A DNA stretch of 9,363 nucleotides from Lysobacterales bacterium UBA5700 (GTDB taxonomy: Bacteria; Pseudomonadota; Gammaproteobacteria; Xanthomonadales; Xanthomonadaceae): positions 1 through 9,363 of the forward strand of contig DIHI01000038.1 in the NCBI GenBank assembly GCA_002420085.1. Direction: 5' to 3'. This document shows, piece by piece, positions 1 through 7,213 of this stretch (position 1 is the stretch's first letter; each line of letters opens with the position of its first letter). A program made the position numbers and the translations under genes. The notes under the pieces are model-generated. The model had not been told where the DNA came from and searched no databases. It saw only the letters and a program-made list of their open reading frames with translations.

Positions 1-15
1 GCCGGCTCCGATCGT

Positions 16-1863
16 TCAGTCGGTGGGCTGGCCGGTTTCGGCCAGCAGGCGATCGGCGGCCTCCGGGCCGAGGAAGCGGCGCAAGTGGGTGCGTGGGCTG
101 CGGGTCAGATCGACCCGCAGCAGGCAGTAGACGGCATTGCCGAATTCGGCTTCGACATGGAAGTCGATGAAGCGGGCACCGAGTGGCAGGTAGTGTCGGA
201 TCAACGGCGGAATCGGCCGGATGCCGCCTTCGCTCAGAGTGATGACCGGCCGCAGAGCATCGACCGATGGGCCGGCGAATGCGGCTGCGATCTCGTCGTG
301 ATAACGGGTCTCGGCCTGGAACGGCGCGCGCGCCCGGACACTCTCGCGCCAGATCGGGTGTTCGCCATGATTGCCGCGCAGATATTCGACCAGTACGGCC
401 CGACCCAGTCGCGAGTAGGCCGCCGAGATGGTCACCGAGCCATACAGGTTGCGGTACTGCGGATTGCGGGCCGCCACCTCGCCCAGGCCACGCCAGAGCA
501 GGGCGAGCGGACGCTGTTCGCCCTGGAATTCCGGTCGGATGAACGAGCGACTGAGTTCGATGCCCGGTCCGAGCCGCTGGTAGAAGCTCGGCTGGATGTC
601 GAACACATGGCTGAGGTACATGCCATCCGGACCACGTTCGGCCACGGTCTGGTCACTGAAGCCGAGCCGATAGGCGCCGATCAGGCATTCGCGCTGGTCG
701 TCCCAGAGCACCAGTTGGGTGTACCAGGCGTCTTCCGGAGTTTCGTCGAAGTCCTTGCCACTGCCCTGGCCGGCCGCCCGGAAGGTCAGTTCGCGGTGGC
801 GGCCGAGTTCCTGGAACAGGGCAGGCGCTTCGTTGCGCTTGAACAGCAGCAGGCGATAGGGCGGCGCCTGCATCAGCAGGTGTTCCGGGCCGATCAGGCT
901 GGCGACGTCGCGGCGAATCGATTCGGCATTGCCGGCGGCTCGTACCGGCGGCAGTGCGGCGGCCTTGGCGGTTGGTCGGGGGGCGTCGCGATCGGCCAGG
1001 GCCAGGCACAGGGCGCGCAGACGTGCGCTGGCCACCTGCTCGTCATCGTCGAGCCGCGCGAGATCGGGTTCGAGCATCGGCGGCGAGAACCGTACAACGA
1101 TCTCGGGGTCGCGCGGCTTGAGCAGTTCGCGGACCAGGAAGGCCGCCCGCAGGCGCGGCCAGGTCAGCGGGATCCAACTCAGTGGTGCGCCAGTCCGACC
1201 GCCGATGTGCAGCATCGCCACGGCGGCACCGGCGCGCCGCGCCATGCGCAGGGCATGCGGACTCCAGGGCAGTTCGCGCGGCGCCGCGATATCCGGATCG
1301 TGGTGGGCGACCCGACCGGCGGGGAACAGGCCGAGCACACCGCCGCCTTCCAACCAGCGAACCGCCTGATGCAGGCTGCGTCGGTTGAGCGTGCTTGAGG
1401 TGCCGGCGGCGAATGGATCGAGTGCCGACAACCGGCCCTCGAATTCCGGGATGTCGGTGAGCATCCGGTTGGCCATCAGTCGCCAGCCGCCCGGCCGGAT
1501 TTCTTCCAGGGCCAGGCAGAACGCCAGGGCATCGACGCCGCCGAGCGGGTGGTTGGCCAGCACCAGCAGTGGTCCTTCCCAAGCCTTCAGTGCGTCGAGT
1601 GCCGGGTCGGCGTCGAGTCGGTATCGAACCCCCAACTCGTTCAGCCCGGCACGACAGAAGCCGACCGCATCGGTTGCGGCCTGCCGGGTGCGGCGGTAGA
1701 CCTGATCCAGGGCATGGAAACCCAGCAAACGGTCGAACAGCGGCCGGAACGGGCGAAACAGCAGGCGCAGCGGACCGGCCGGCAGCAGTTCGGCGGTGTC
1801 CACGAAATGCTCGCGGATCGGGCGAGCGGTTGCGGATTCGGCCGCGTCGTGGGTGATGCTCAT
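16..1863 (-). CDS. olsF: OlsF-like bifunctional acyltransferase (PlsC-type domain + GNAT/hemolysin-type domain)
   Basis: This 615-residue protein fuses two acyltransferases. Residues about 90-260 form a lysophospholipid-acyltransferase (PlsC-like) domain with NHPLGGVD at 104-111, the histidine/aspartate motif in the form typical of amino-acid-lipid enzymes, and an LGLFPAGR motif at 177-184. Residues about 330-490 look like the GNAT_5/OlsB 'hemolysin' domain (YRLLLFKRN at 336-344, ELSRSFIRPEF at 436-446). In the known OlsF of Serratia, the N-terminal half does the O-acylation and the C-terminal half the N-acylation that together make ornithine lipid from ornithine and acyl-ACP at the inner membrane. 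By analogy this enzyme probably makes ornithine lipid or a related acyl-amino-acid lipid; the amino acid cannot be read from sequence. The start ATG overlaps the upstream stop as ATGA, so translation is probably coupled. It is the last gene of the operon. An alternative is a fused enzyme that acylates another lipid headgroup. Confidence 0.82.
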   Translation of the reverse strand: MSITHDAAESATARPIREHFVDTAELLPAGPLRLLFRPFRPLFDRLLGFHALDQVYRRTRQAATDAVGFCRAGLNELGVRYRLDADPALDALKAWEGPLLVLANHPLGGVDALAFCLALEEIRPGGWRLMANRMLTDIPEFEGRLSALDPFAAGTSSTLNRRSLHQAVRWLEGGGVLGLFPAGRVAHHDPDIAAPRELPWSPHALRMARRAGAAVAMLHIGGRTGAPLSWIPLTWPRLRAAFLVRELLKPRDPEIVVRFSPPMLEPDLARLDDDEQVASARLRALCLALADRDAPRPTAKAAALPPVRAAGNAESIRRDVASLIGPEHLLMQAPPYRLLLFKRNEAPALFQELGRHRELTFRAAGQGSGKDFDETPEDAWYTQLVLWDDQRECLIGAYRLGFSDQTVAERGPDGMYLSHVFDIQPSFYQRLGPGIELSRSFIRPEFQGEQRPLALLWRGLGEVAARNPQYRNLYGSVTISAAYSRLGRAVLVEYLRGNHGEHPIWRESVRARAPFQAETRYHDEIAAAFAGPSVDALRPVITLSEGGIRPIPPLIRHYLPLGARFIDFHVEAEFGNAVYCLLRVDLTRSPRTHLRRFLGPEAADRLLAETGQPTD

Positions 1864-2408
1864 GATGCGACAGCCTGTGCGCTCGCCAGGCCACAGACCT
1901 GACGGAAGCGCAGGGTGGCCGGGGAAACGCCGAAATCATCCGCGACCGGAATGCCGATCTGGCGCAACTGGGCGGCGATCAGGGCGTAGTGATGAACGGT
2001 GTGACTGAACAGGAAGTGCAGTTCGCGGCGCACGCTCGAATCCGACCAGTCCTCATCGCGTGCCTCGGTGTAGTCGTGGCGTACACGCAGTGGCTGATCG
2101 AGCCTGCCCTGAACCTGCTCGGACAGACCGCGTGCCAGTGCCTGCAATTGCAGCATGGCATGCAGGGGTTCGGTTTCCAGACGGGCATCACGGGGACGAA
2201 GATCGTAATCGACCCGTCCGGACGCCAGGGTGGCCAGCAGGGTGCGGTAGAACTCGATGCAGTGGCGCAGATGGGCACCGACCGAACTGGCCACCGTTCC
2301 CGGTGCGACTGCGGTGTACTGCTCGGGCGTCAGCACGGCGGCAAGGGCTGCGCCCTGGCCGAGGACTGTGGCACTCCGGACGACGATGGCGGGTAGGGTG
2401 TCGGTCAT
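1860..2408 (-). CDS. DinB-like putative metal-dependent four-helix protein
   Basis: This 182-residue protein has the histidine pattern of the DinB/YfiT-like fold. There is a HLRHCIEFYR segment at 46-55 near the N-terminus and an SHTVHHYALI segment at 135-144 near the C-terminus. Family members bind one metal ion through three histidines, here most likely H46 or H49, H136 and H140. Some act as thiol-dependent transferases and many have no known role, so the function is unassigned. The start was set at the ATG (2408-2406) that overlaps the upstream DUF547 stop as ATGA. Longer readings would run into the DUF547 gene in another frame. The stop overlaps the acyltransferase start in the same way. 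No signal peptide is seen, so it is probably cytoplasmic. Its place between an exported protein and a lipid synthase suggests co-expression but does not show a shared pathway. Confidence 0.8.
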   Translation of the reverse strand: MTDTLPAIVVRSATVLGQGAALAAVLTPEQYTAVAPGTVASSVGAHLRHCIEFYRTLLATLASGRVDYDLRPRDARLETEPLHAMLQLQALARGLSEQVQGRLDQPLRVRHDYTEARDEDWSDSSVRRELHFLFSHTVHHYALIAAQLRQIGIPVADDFGVSPATLRFRQVCGLASAQAVAS

Positions 2409-3268
2409 TGGGTGGTTCGATCCAGGTAATCGATCAGCACCGCACGTTCTTCGGCGCTGTGGATGTCGTTGAGGGTCCAGTCGTAGTCGGTGAATGCCAC
2501 AGTCAGCGTCCCCGCCGCCAACTGCCGCTGCTGTTCCGGATCCAGGCCCAGCCATTCCCCATGCTCGGCCAGCCAGGCGCGGACCCCGCGTTCGCCCCCG
2601 AAATCGCCTGCGTACCAGTCCAGCAAGGGCGTGACCCAGACCCGCCGGGCTTCGGCGTCGAGGCGATTGATCGCCCGATGACCGAGAAAGCGGAGGGTCT
2701 GGTCGCGCAGTTGCTGATCCAGCCGCCCGGCAACATAGGCTTCGTTGCGCAGAGGTGGGCAGTCGGCAGCCGCGCAGTTTACCGCGAAGTGGATCAGCGG
2801 TTCATCGAATACGCCGGGTTGTCGAATCAGGCCATGCTCGATGTCGTCCAGGTGACGCGGTACACCGAGCAGCCGGAAGAAGCGGATTCGCCAGGGATTG
2901 CCGAACAGCCCGCCGATCGCGCGGATCGAATCGATCCGGGGGTAGTGGCGCAGGATCGATTCGACCGTGAAGGCGTTGTAGGCATTGATCAGGAAGGCCA
3001 GTCGCTGATCGCGATCGAAGCTTCGATAGTCTTCGGGCGTCACCGCCTGCAGGGCATCGAGGTACTGGTGCAGCCGGTCCCGTTCGGTCGCGACCCCGGC
3101 GTAATCGAGCCGGCTGGAGGTCCGGTCGGCGCTGTCGTGGACGTGTCGGCGCAGCAGGGCATCCCATGTGCGGTGGTGGTGATCGAAGCCGGCAGCCGGC
3201 AACGACATGGGCAGCAGGGCCAGCAGCAGGGCCAGCGTGAGGCTGCGAGTGAGCGAAGGGGCCGGCAT
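2405..3268 (-). CDS. Exported DUF547 protein
   Basis: This 287-residue protein begins with a Sec-type signal peptide: a short polar start, then a leucine-rich core at about 10-22 (LTLALLLALLPM), with likely cleavage near the alanines at 25-26. The body is a DUF547 domain. Recognisable segments are LINAYNAFTVESIL (93-106), the RAIGGLFGNPW stretch (116-126), IHFAVNCAAADCPPL (159-173) and YDWTLND near the C-terminus. DUF547 has no established activity, although the conserved H-x3-N-C and C-P-x-L positions look functional. The frame stays open upstream to 3682, but the ATG at 3268 was chosen. It has GGAG five bases upstream, it begins the signal peptide directly, and the upstream extension is rich in Arg/Ser/Pro and unlike protein. 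It is the first gene of the three-gene operon, and the cell envelope is its likely site. Confidence 0.85.
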   Translation of the reverse strand: MPAPSLTRSLTLALLLALLPMSLPAAGFDHHHRTWDALLRRHVHDSADRTSSRLDYAGVATERDRLHQYLDALQAVTPEDYRSFDRDQRLAFLINAYNAFTVESILRHYPRIDSIRAIGGLFGNPWRIRFFRLLGVPRHLDDIEHGLIRQPGVFDEPLIHFAVNCAAADCPPLRNEAYVAGRLDQQLRDQTLRFLGHRAINRLDAEARRVWVTPLLDWYAGDFGGERGVRAWLAEHGEWLGLDPEQQRQLAAGTLTVAFTDYDWTLNDIHSAEERAVLIDYLDRTTQ

Positions 3269-3735
3269 GGAGGCTCCGTCAGCGTGGGCCGTTGCCGCCC
3301 AGCCATGGACGGAGGCGCGAGTCATGCCGTATGCGCCGGAGCAGCGGCGCGGCCCGCGCGATGGGCGACGCCCCGATCGTGGCGCGAATGAACAGGACGG
3401 AGGGCATTTCGGCGTGTCGGTGGCGAAAACGGTCGGCCCACTACGATGGGCCGTGGCAAGGGTGGCAGGCGATTCCGAGCGAAGCAAGCGATAGGCATGC
3501 GCCGTCCATGGTTGCCCGTCCGTGTGGCTGGGTGCCGTGCGACCGGTACGCGGCACATGTCCGCGCGCCGGTGTGCGGCCGGTGTCGGACGCTGCTGCGC
3601 CGATCGATCGAAGAATACCGTCGCATGCGGCCGTTTCCTGGTCAGGCAGTGACCCCTGCTCGCATTTCCGGCATCCATTCACGATAAAGTGTGGGCGGGG
3701 ACGAGGGATGACCGCCTCGGCAGGACGATGCGCGC
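3269..3735. other. Non-coding divergent intergenic region
   Basis: This 467-bp stretch separates the DUF547 operon (leftward) from the kinase gene (rightward) and must hold both promoters. Every reading frame across it gives Arg/Pro/Ser/Cys-rich translations with no family signature, so I see no gene. GATAAA at 3683-3688 could be a -10 element for the kinase, but there is no convincing -35 element at the right distance. A near sigma-54 motif at about 3644-3660 has its GG and GC elements one base too far apart. A single CACATGTCC (3554-3562) resembles the boxes upstream of the right-hand regulator but stands alone. The promoters here are therefore unassigned. Confidence 0.6.
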
Positions 3736-6024
3736 ATGGTTTCAGGGTCTGGGAACGATACGACAGCGCGCCCGGATGGGCCGAATGTCATGCCTTCGCG
3801 GGTGGGGCACTACACGGTTGCCGAAGCCCTTGGTGAAGGCGGTTTCGGCCGGGTGTTCGCCGGCTGGGACGAGCGCCTGCACCGCGAGGTGGCACTGAAG
3901 TTTCTGTTGCCGCGCAGCAGCGATGGCCACGATGACCGCCTGCTGCACGAGGCCAGACTGGCGGCAGCGGCACGACACCCGGCCCTGGTCGCGGTCTACG
4001 ACCTGGTCCAGGTTGGCCACGAACTGGTGGTGGTGATGGAGCGGGTTCGCGGCAGCACGCTGCGACGGCGCATGGACGAGGCGCCGATCAGCTTCCGCGA
4101 GACCGTGTCGATTCTGCGGCAGACCGCCGAGGCGCTGGCATCACTGCACGCCCAGGGCATGGTCCATGGTGACCTCAAGCCGGCCAACCTGATGATCGAA
4201 TCGGAGGGTCGCGTCCGCGTGCTCGATTTCGGGCTGGCAGCGCGCATCGCGGAGGGCGGGGCGGCTCGACACTCGGACGCTGAGGCTGGCTCCGATGCCG
4301 GTGTGGGCACAGTCGGTGCCGGCACGGGTCGAGCGACGGCCGCCCGGACCGTGGCCGGAACCCCTCGCTTCATGGCTCCGGAGCGGCTGCGAGGCGGCGC
4401 CAGCTCGGCCACGGGCGATGTCTTCGCGCTGGGCGTGCTCGGCCGGGATCTGCTCGCCTGCGAGGACACACTCGAATTCGATACCGATGCTGCCGAGTCC
4501 GGTGCGGGTTTCGATCCGGACAGCCAACTGCCGGCCCGGCGTGCGCTCGATGGCCTTCTGAAGGTGATGGTCGAACCCGACCCCGGCCAGCGACTCGGGC
4601 TGATGGTCGAAGTGCTTCGTGTGCTGACTGCGATCGAATCCGGCCAGATCAGCGCGCCCCGACTTGGCGCCGCCGACGGCAGGGCCGCCACCACAGCGGA
4701 CCGACCCGCCGGCAAGGAAACGCCCGGCATCGGACCCGGTCGAGCCCTGGAACTGCTGACAGCGGCCGTATTGCTGGGTGTGCTGGCCTGGTTGGGCGCC
4801 GACGTTCCGGCGCCGGCTGGAGAACCGCCTGCCGCCGTGGTCGCCGCTGCCGACATCCGGCAGACGATTGCCACCGCCGAAGCCCTGATGCTCGATTTCG
4901 ACCGCGATGGCGCCGCTGCCCAGGCGGTGACCGCCCTGGAATCCTTGCCGGCCGATGTCCGCGCCCGGGCATCGATCGCCGCCATGCTGGCCCTGGCCTA
5001 TTGCCTGCGTTATGCCGATGACGACCGTGACCCGGTCTGGCTGGCTCGGGCCGAGCAACATGCCGAAGCCGCCCTCGGTGCCGACGACCAACTCGCGCAT
5101 GCCTGGGTGGCGCGCGCCTGGACCTTGGAATATCGCGGCGATGCCGAAGCCGCCGAAGCCGCCTACGGCACCGCCCTGTCGCTCGACCCGAACGACCCGT
5201 TCGCCTTGCATGGGCTGGGTCGGCTGTTGCGCTCACGCAACCGATTCGAGGAGGCCGAGCAGGTGGTTGCACGCGGTTTGGCTGCCCATCCCAACGACCG
5301 CCGCTTCTGGGATGACCTCGGGACGTTGCGCTATCGACGCGCCGACTATATCGCCGCTGCCGATGCCTTCCGCCACAGCATCGCGCTCAAACCGGACAGC
5401 ATCTACGCCTATGCCAATCTCAGTGCCGTATTGTTGCGCCTGGGCCGCGACGACGAGGCGCTGTCGGTGATCCAGCAGGGCCTGCGGATCCGACCGCACA
5501 GCAGGCTGTACAACAATCTCGGCACCACCCTCTATGCCCGTGGTCGGTATGAGGAAGCCGCCGCCGCATTCCGTGCCGCACTGTCCGATGGTCGCGGTAG
5601 CCCGAACGACTACCTCAAGTGGGCCAATCTGGCCGACGCCCTGCGCTGGCTGCCGGAACGCGAGCAAGAAGCCCGCGCCGCCTATGCCCGGGCATTGGCT
5701 CTGCTGGAGCCCAGCCTTCATACCGAGCAGCCCGATGCCACCCGACATGGTCGGGCGGCGCTGTACGCAGCACGGTTGGGTCGGCGCGACGAGGCGCTTC
5801 GTTTTCTCGGTCAGGCACAATCGGTCGCCGGTGATGATGCCGATTTCCGCTTTCGCGCAGTGCTGACCTCGGAGGCCCTCGGCGATCGCGAATCATCGCT
5901 GGAGCATCTCGAAGCAGCGATTGAGCTAGGCTATCCGCAGCATCTGGTCGAATCGGATCCCGATCTGGTGCTGCTGCGGCGCGATCTGCGCTACCACCTC
6001 ATCGTCAGCAGGAGTGGCTCATGA
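3736..6024 (+). CDS. Membrane-anchored Ser/Thr protein kinase with C-terminal TPR domain
   Basis: This 762-residue protein is a Hanks-type kinase. The N-terminal kinase domain (about 25-300) has the glycine loop GEGGFGRVF (33-41), VALKF with lysine 55, a helix-C glutamate near 72, the catalytic loop HGDLKPANLM (144-153, aspartate 146), DFG (164-166), GTPRFMAPE (208-216) and GDVFALG (227-233). All key catalytic residues are present, so it should be active; glycine replaces the usual arginine of HRD. A single membrane helix lies at about 338-354. It is followed by TPR repeats from about 455, at least five canonical (455-488, 489-521, 522-555, 556-589, 590-622). The C-terminus ends in an AIELGYPQHLVESDP segment typical of TPR tails. 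Charge flanking the helix favours a cytoplasmic kinase and a periplasmic TPR half. ATG 3736 was chosen because AGGA lies ten bases upstream; ATG 3790 is also possible. The stop overlaps the next gene as ATGA. Confidence 0.92.
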   Translation: MVSGSGNDTTARPDGPNVMPSRVGHYTVAEALGEGGFGRVFAGWDERLHREVALKFLLPRSSDGHDDRLLHEARLAAAARHPALVAVYDLVQVGHELVVVMERVRGSTLRRRMDEAPISFRETVSILRQTAEALASLHAQGMVHGDLKPANLMIESEGRVRVLDFGLAARIAEGGAARHSDAEAGSDAGVGTVGAGTGRATAARTVAGTPRFMAPERLRGGASSATGDVFALGVLGRDLLACEDTLEFDTDAAESGAGFDPDSQLPARRALDGLLKVMVEPDPGQRLGLMVEVLRVLTAIESGQISAPRLGAADGRAATTADRPAGKETPGIGPGRALELLTAAVLLGVLAWLGADVPAPAGEPPAAVVAAADIRQTIATAEALMLDFDRDGAAAQAVTALESLPADVRARASIAAMLALAYCLRYADDDRDPVWLARAEQHAEAALGADDQLAHAWVARAWTLEYRGDAEAAEAAYGTALSLDPNDPFALHGLGRLLRSRNRFEEAEQVVARGLAAHPNDRRFWDDLGTLRYRRADYIAAADAFRHSIALKPDSIYAYANLSAVLLRLGRDDEALSVIQQGLRIRPHSRLYNNLGTTLYARGRYEEAAAAFRAALSDGRGSPNDYLKWANLADALRWLPEREQEARAAYARALALLEPSLHTEQPDATRHGRAALYAARLGRRDEALRFLGQAQSVAGDDADFRFRAVLTSEALGDRESSLEHLEAAIELGYPQHLVESDPDLVLLRRDLRYHLIVSRSGS

Positions 6025-6578
6025 GCAAGAAGCAAAAAGCGGTTCTGAGTGTCAGCTACGATGTCGATCAAATCTCGGGCGCCCTGCTGTGGCGCATCTC
6101 CGAGGACGACGGCACCCGCAATCTGTTGAAAGCCACCGGCCCACATGCCGGCTCGGTCCATCTGGTCAAGGGAGATCAGGTATTCGTCGATGTCTACAGC
6201 ACCGGGCTTGCCGAAACCCTGATCAAGACCCGTGTCCTGAACGCCTACCTGATCAGCATTCCCCACACCTCCGGGATGGCATTTTGTGCGCCCTCGTTGT
6301 TCTCGAACGACTCGGCCGTGATCTCGGTCGGCGACTGGGGCAAACTGCGGCCGGTAGAACCGCCCGATCCCGTCGAAGATCGGAAATACTTCGTGCAGCG
6401 CTCCAAGCAGCCGCTGATCGTCATCCAGCAGGATGGCCGCTGGGAGTTGTCGCTGGTCATCACGGTCGCCATCGAGACCAACGGCCCGGACGGCAAGTCC
6501 GAGAAGATCCGAGTGTTCTCGTTCGACCCGGAGGCCGAAGTCGGCACTGGCACCGAGCCACCGAATAGCCAGCCCTGA
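6021..6578 (+). CDS. Beta-rich protein coupled to the kinase; possible distant AidA/PixA-like protein
   Basis: I do not firmly recognise this 185-residue protein. It has no signal peptide or membrane helix and alternates hydrophobic and polar residues, as in a beta-sandwich. The order of segments is VLSVSYDVD near the start, VHLVKGDQVFVDVYS (about 47-61), a LISIP turn (77-81), WELSLVITVAIE (about 141-152), and RVFSFDPEAEVG near the end. That order recalls AidA/PixA 'inclusion body' proteins, which have an N-terminal strand with an acidic pair, a KGD/GD-type edge, a LIS-x-P segment and a terminal DP motif. The resemblance is loose and by eye only. The start ATG overlaps the kinase stop (ATGA), so the two are very likely co-translated. 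A kinase substrate, accessory subunit or FHA-recognised phosphoprotein are all possible. The gene ends only 7 bp before the convergent stop codon. Confidence 0.8.
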   Translation: MSKKQKAVLSVSYDVDQISGALLWRISEDDGTRNLLKATGPHAGSVHLVKGDQVFVDVYSTGLAETLIKTRVLNAYLISIPHTSGMAFCAPSLFSNDSAVISVGDWGKLRPVEPPDPVEDRKYFVQRSKQPLIVIQQDGRWELSLVITVAIETNGPDGKSEKIRVFSFDPEAEVGTGTEPPNSQP

Positions 6579-6600
6579 GCTCGGATCAGGGTGTTGTTTC
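6573..6600 (+). terminator. Compact hairpin terminator between convergent genes
   Basis: CCCTGA (6573-6578) pairs perfectly with TCAGGG (6586-6591) around a 7-base loop and is followed by the T-rich run TGTTGTTTC (6592-6600). This resembles a short intrinsic terminator for the kinase operon. The two arms contain the TGA stops of both convergent genes. In the other direction there is no T-tract, so any effect on the leftward transcript would be weaker. The stem is only six pairs, so strength is uncertain. Confidence 0.55.
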
Positions 6601-7131
6601 AAGCTTCAGCGTGAACTGACTGCGAGCCGGAACGGATTCCGGCTCGACCGCGTCCGGCTGTGCCACATCGACCGCCACGCACAGCCTGGTGATCGGCATC
6701 GGCCTGGTCCCGAGCACCGCATCCAACCGCAACCCGAATCGCTGCGGCTCGCCGTCGCCGGTCGCCGATGGCCGATCCGGGTGCAATGCAAAGCGACCGA
6801 TCTCGACGTCGCCCCGCGTTCCCGGCCGCTGGTCGGCCCGGTCATCGACCAGGGTGACCACATAGCTCGGACTGTAGACCGTCATGGCAGGTTGACGCAC
6901 CACCTCCAGAACCAATCTTTGGCGGCCGCTGTGCAGATCGACGCGGGCCGATTCGGTGACTTCGAGGCACAGGTGCAAAGGCAGTGCCTGATGCCCGCTG
7001 CTGGTCGCACTGGCACGCAGCGCAGCATCGACCATGCGATCGGTGCAGGCCAGGCCAAGCACAGTGATCGTCGTGGCGAGCGTGATCGTTCTGTTCCAGC
7101 GTAAGCCCACGGTTGCGCCGGGGTTGGTCAT
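6586..7131 (-). CDS. Small membrane-targeted/secreted protein downstream of tyrosinase; possible stand-alone PPO C-terminal-like domain
   Basis: This 181-residue protein begins with a basic start (R11, R14) and a hydrophobic stretch at about 15-29 (ITLATTITVLGLAC), which suggests Sec export or a membrane anchor. Cysteine 29 is not in a proper lipobox (glycine at -3). Residues about 88-181 have a strand order much like the last 97 residues of the adjacent tyrosinase. Shared elements are a V-x-L/V-x-V strand, then I-G-x-F-A (111-115, against IGFFA in tyrosinase), then an alternating F-x-L-x-L strand with a short helix, then a V-x-V-D-V strand, a VPA turn and a final strand. I infer a free-standing copy of that domain; this is not proven. 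The start at 7131 was chosen because it begins the hydrophobic segment, and the upstream extension overlaps the tyrosinase gene. It lies 82 bp after tyrosinase on the same strand, so it is probably co-transcribed, with a hairpin in the gap. Confidence 0.72.
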   Translation of the reverse strand: MTNPGATVGLRWNRTITLATTITVLGLACTDRMVDAALRASATSSGHQALPLHLCLEVTESARVDLHSGRQRLVLEVVRQPAMTVYSPSYVVTLVDDRADQRPGTRGDVEIGRFALHPDRPSATGDGEPQRFGLRLDAVLGTRPMPITRLCVAVDVAQPDAVEPESVPARSQFTLKLETTP

Positions 7132-7171
7132 GGCTGCGACTCCGGGTCGAATGAGCGAATCTGCACACTGT

Positions 7172-7206
7172 CGACCCGCCCGACATCCGTCGAGTCGGGC
7201 GGGTCG
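7172..7206 (-). terminator. Perfect 13-bp inverted repeat just after the tyrosinase stop
   Basis: The 13-base arm at 7172-7184 (CGACCCGCCCGAC) is the exact complement of 7194-7206, with a 9-base loop. It begins 7 bases after the tyrosinase stop codon and ends 40 bases before the next gene's start. On the leftward transcript no T-tract follows. It may be a partial (attenuating) terminator, or a stabiliser of the tyrosinase mRNA 3' end that sets a lower level of the downstream gene, rather than a full stop. Confidence 0.6.
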
Positions 7207-7213
7207 TATTTGA

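Noticed and set aside
85..1398. Long plus-strand open frame (437 codons) opposite the acyltransferase
   Set aside because: It mirrors the G/C-rich codons of the real minus-strand gene, has no family signature and is rich in Arg/Gln/Ala as expected of an antisense shadow.
2060..3391. Plus-strand open frame of 443 codons opposite DinB-like and DUF547 genes
   Set aside because: It spans two clearly recognised minus-strand genes and shows no motifs; it is an antisense shadow.
3554..3562. CACATGTCC upstream of the kinase as another activator box
   Set aside because: It is a single imperfect copy with no phased partners, expected by chance in such DNA.
3644..3660. AGGCAG with a TGCT as a sigma-54 promoter for the kinase
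   Set aside because: The GG-to-GC distance is one base too long, which normally abolishes RpoN recognition.
3683..3688. GATAAA as a kinase -10 promoter element
   Set aside because: No acceptable -35 element 16-18 bases upstream, so it is not listed as a promoter.
3996..5211. Two long minus-strand open frames opposite the kinase
   Set aside because: Low-complexity Ser/Ala/Arg and Gly/Arg translations, with no domain or start signal; the kinase frame has complete catalytic motifs.
7043..7051. Lipobox at cysteine 29 of the small protein
   Set aside because: The residue at -3 is glycine, not Leu/Val/Ile, so lipoprotein processing is not well supported; export or anchoring by the hydrophobic segment remains likely.
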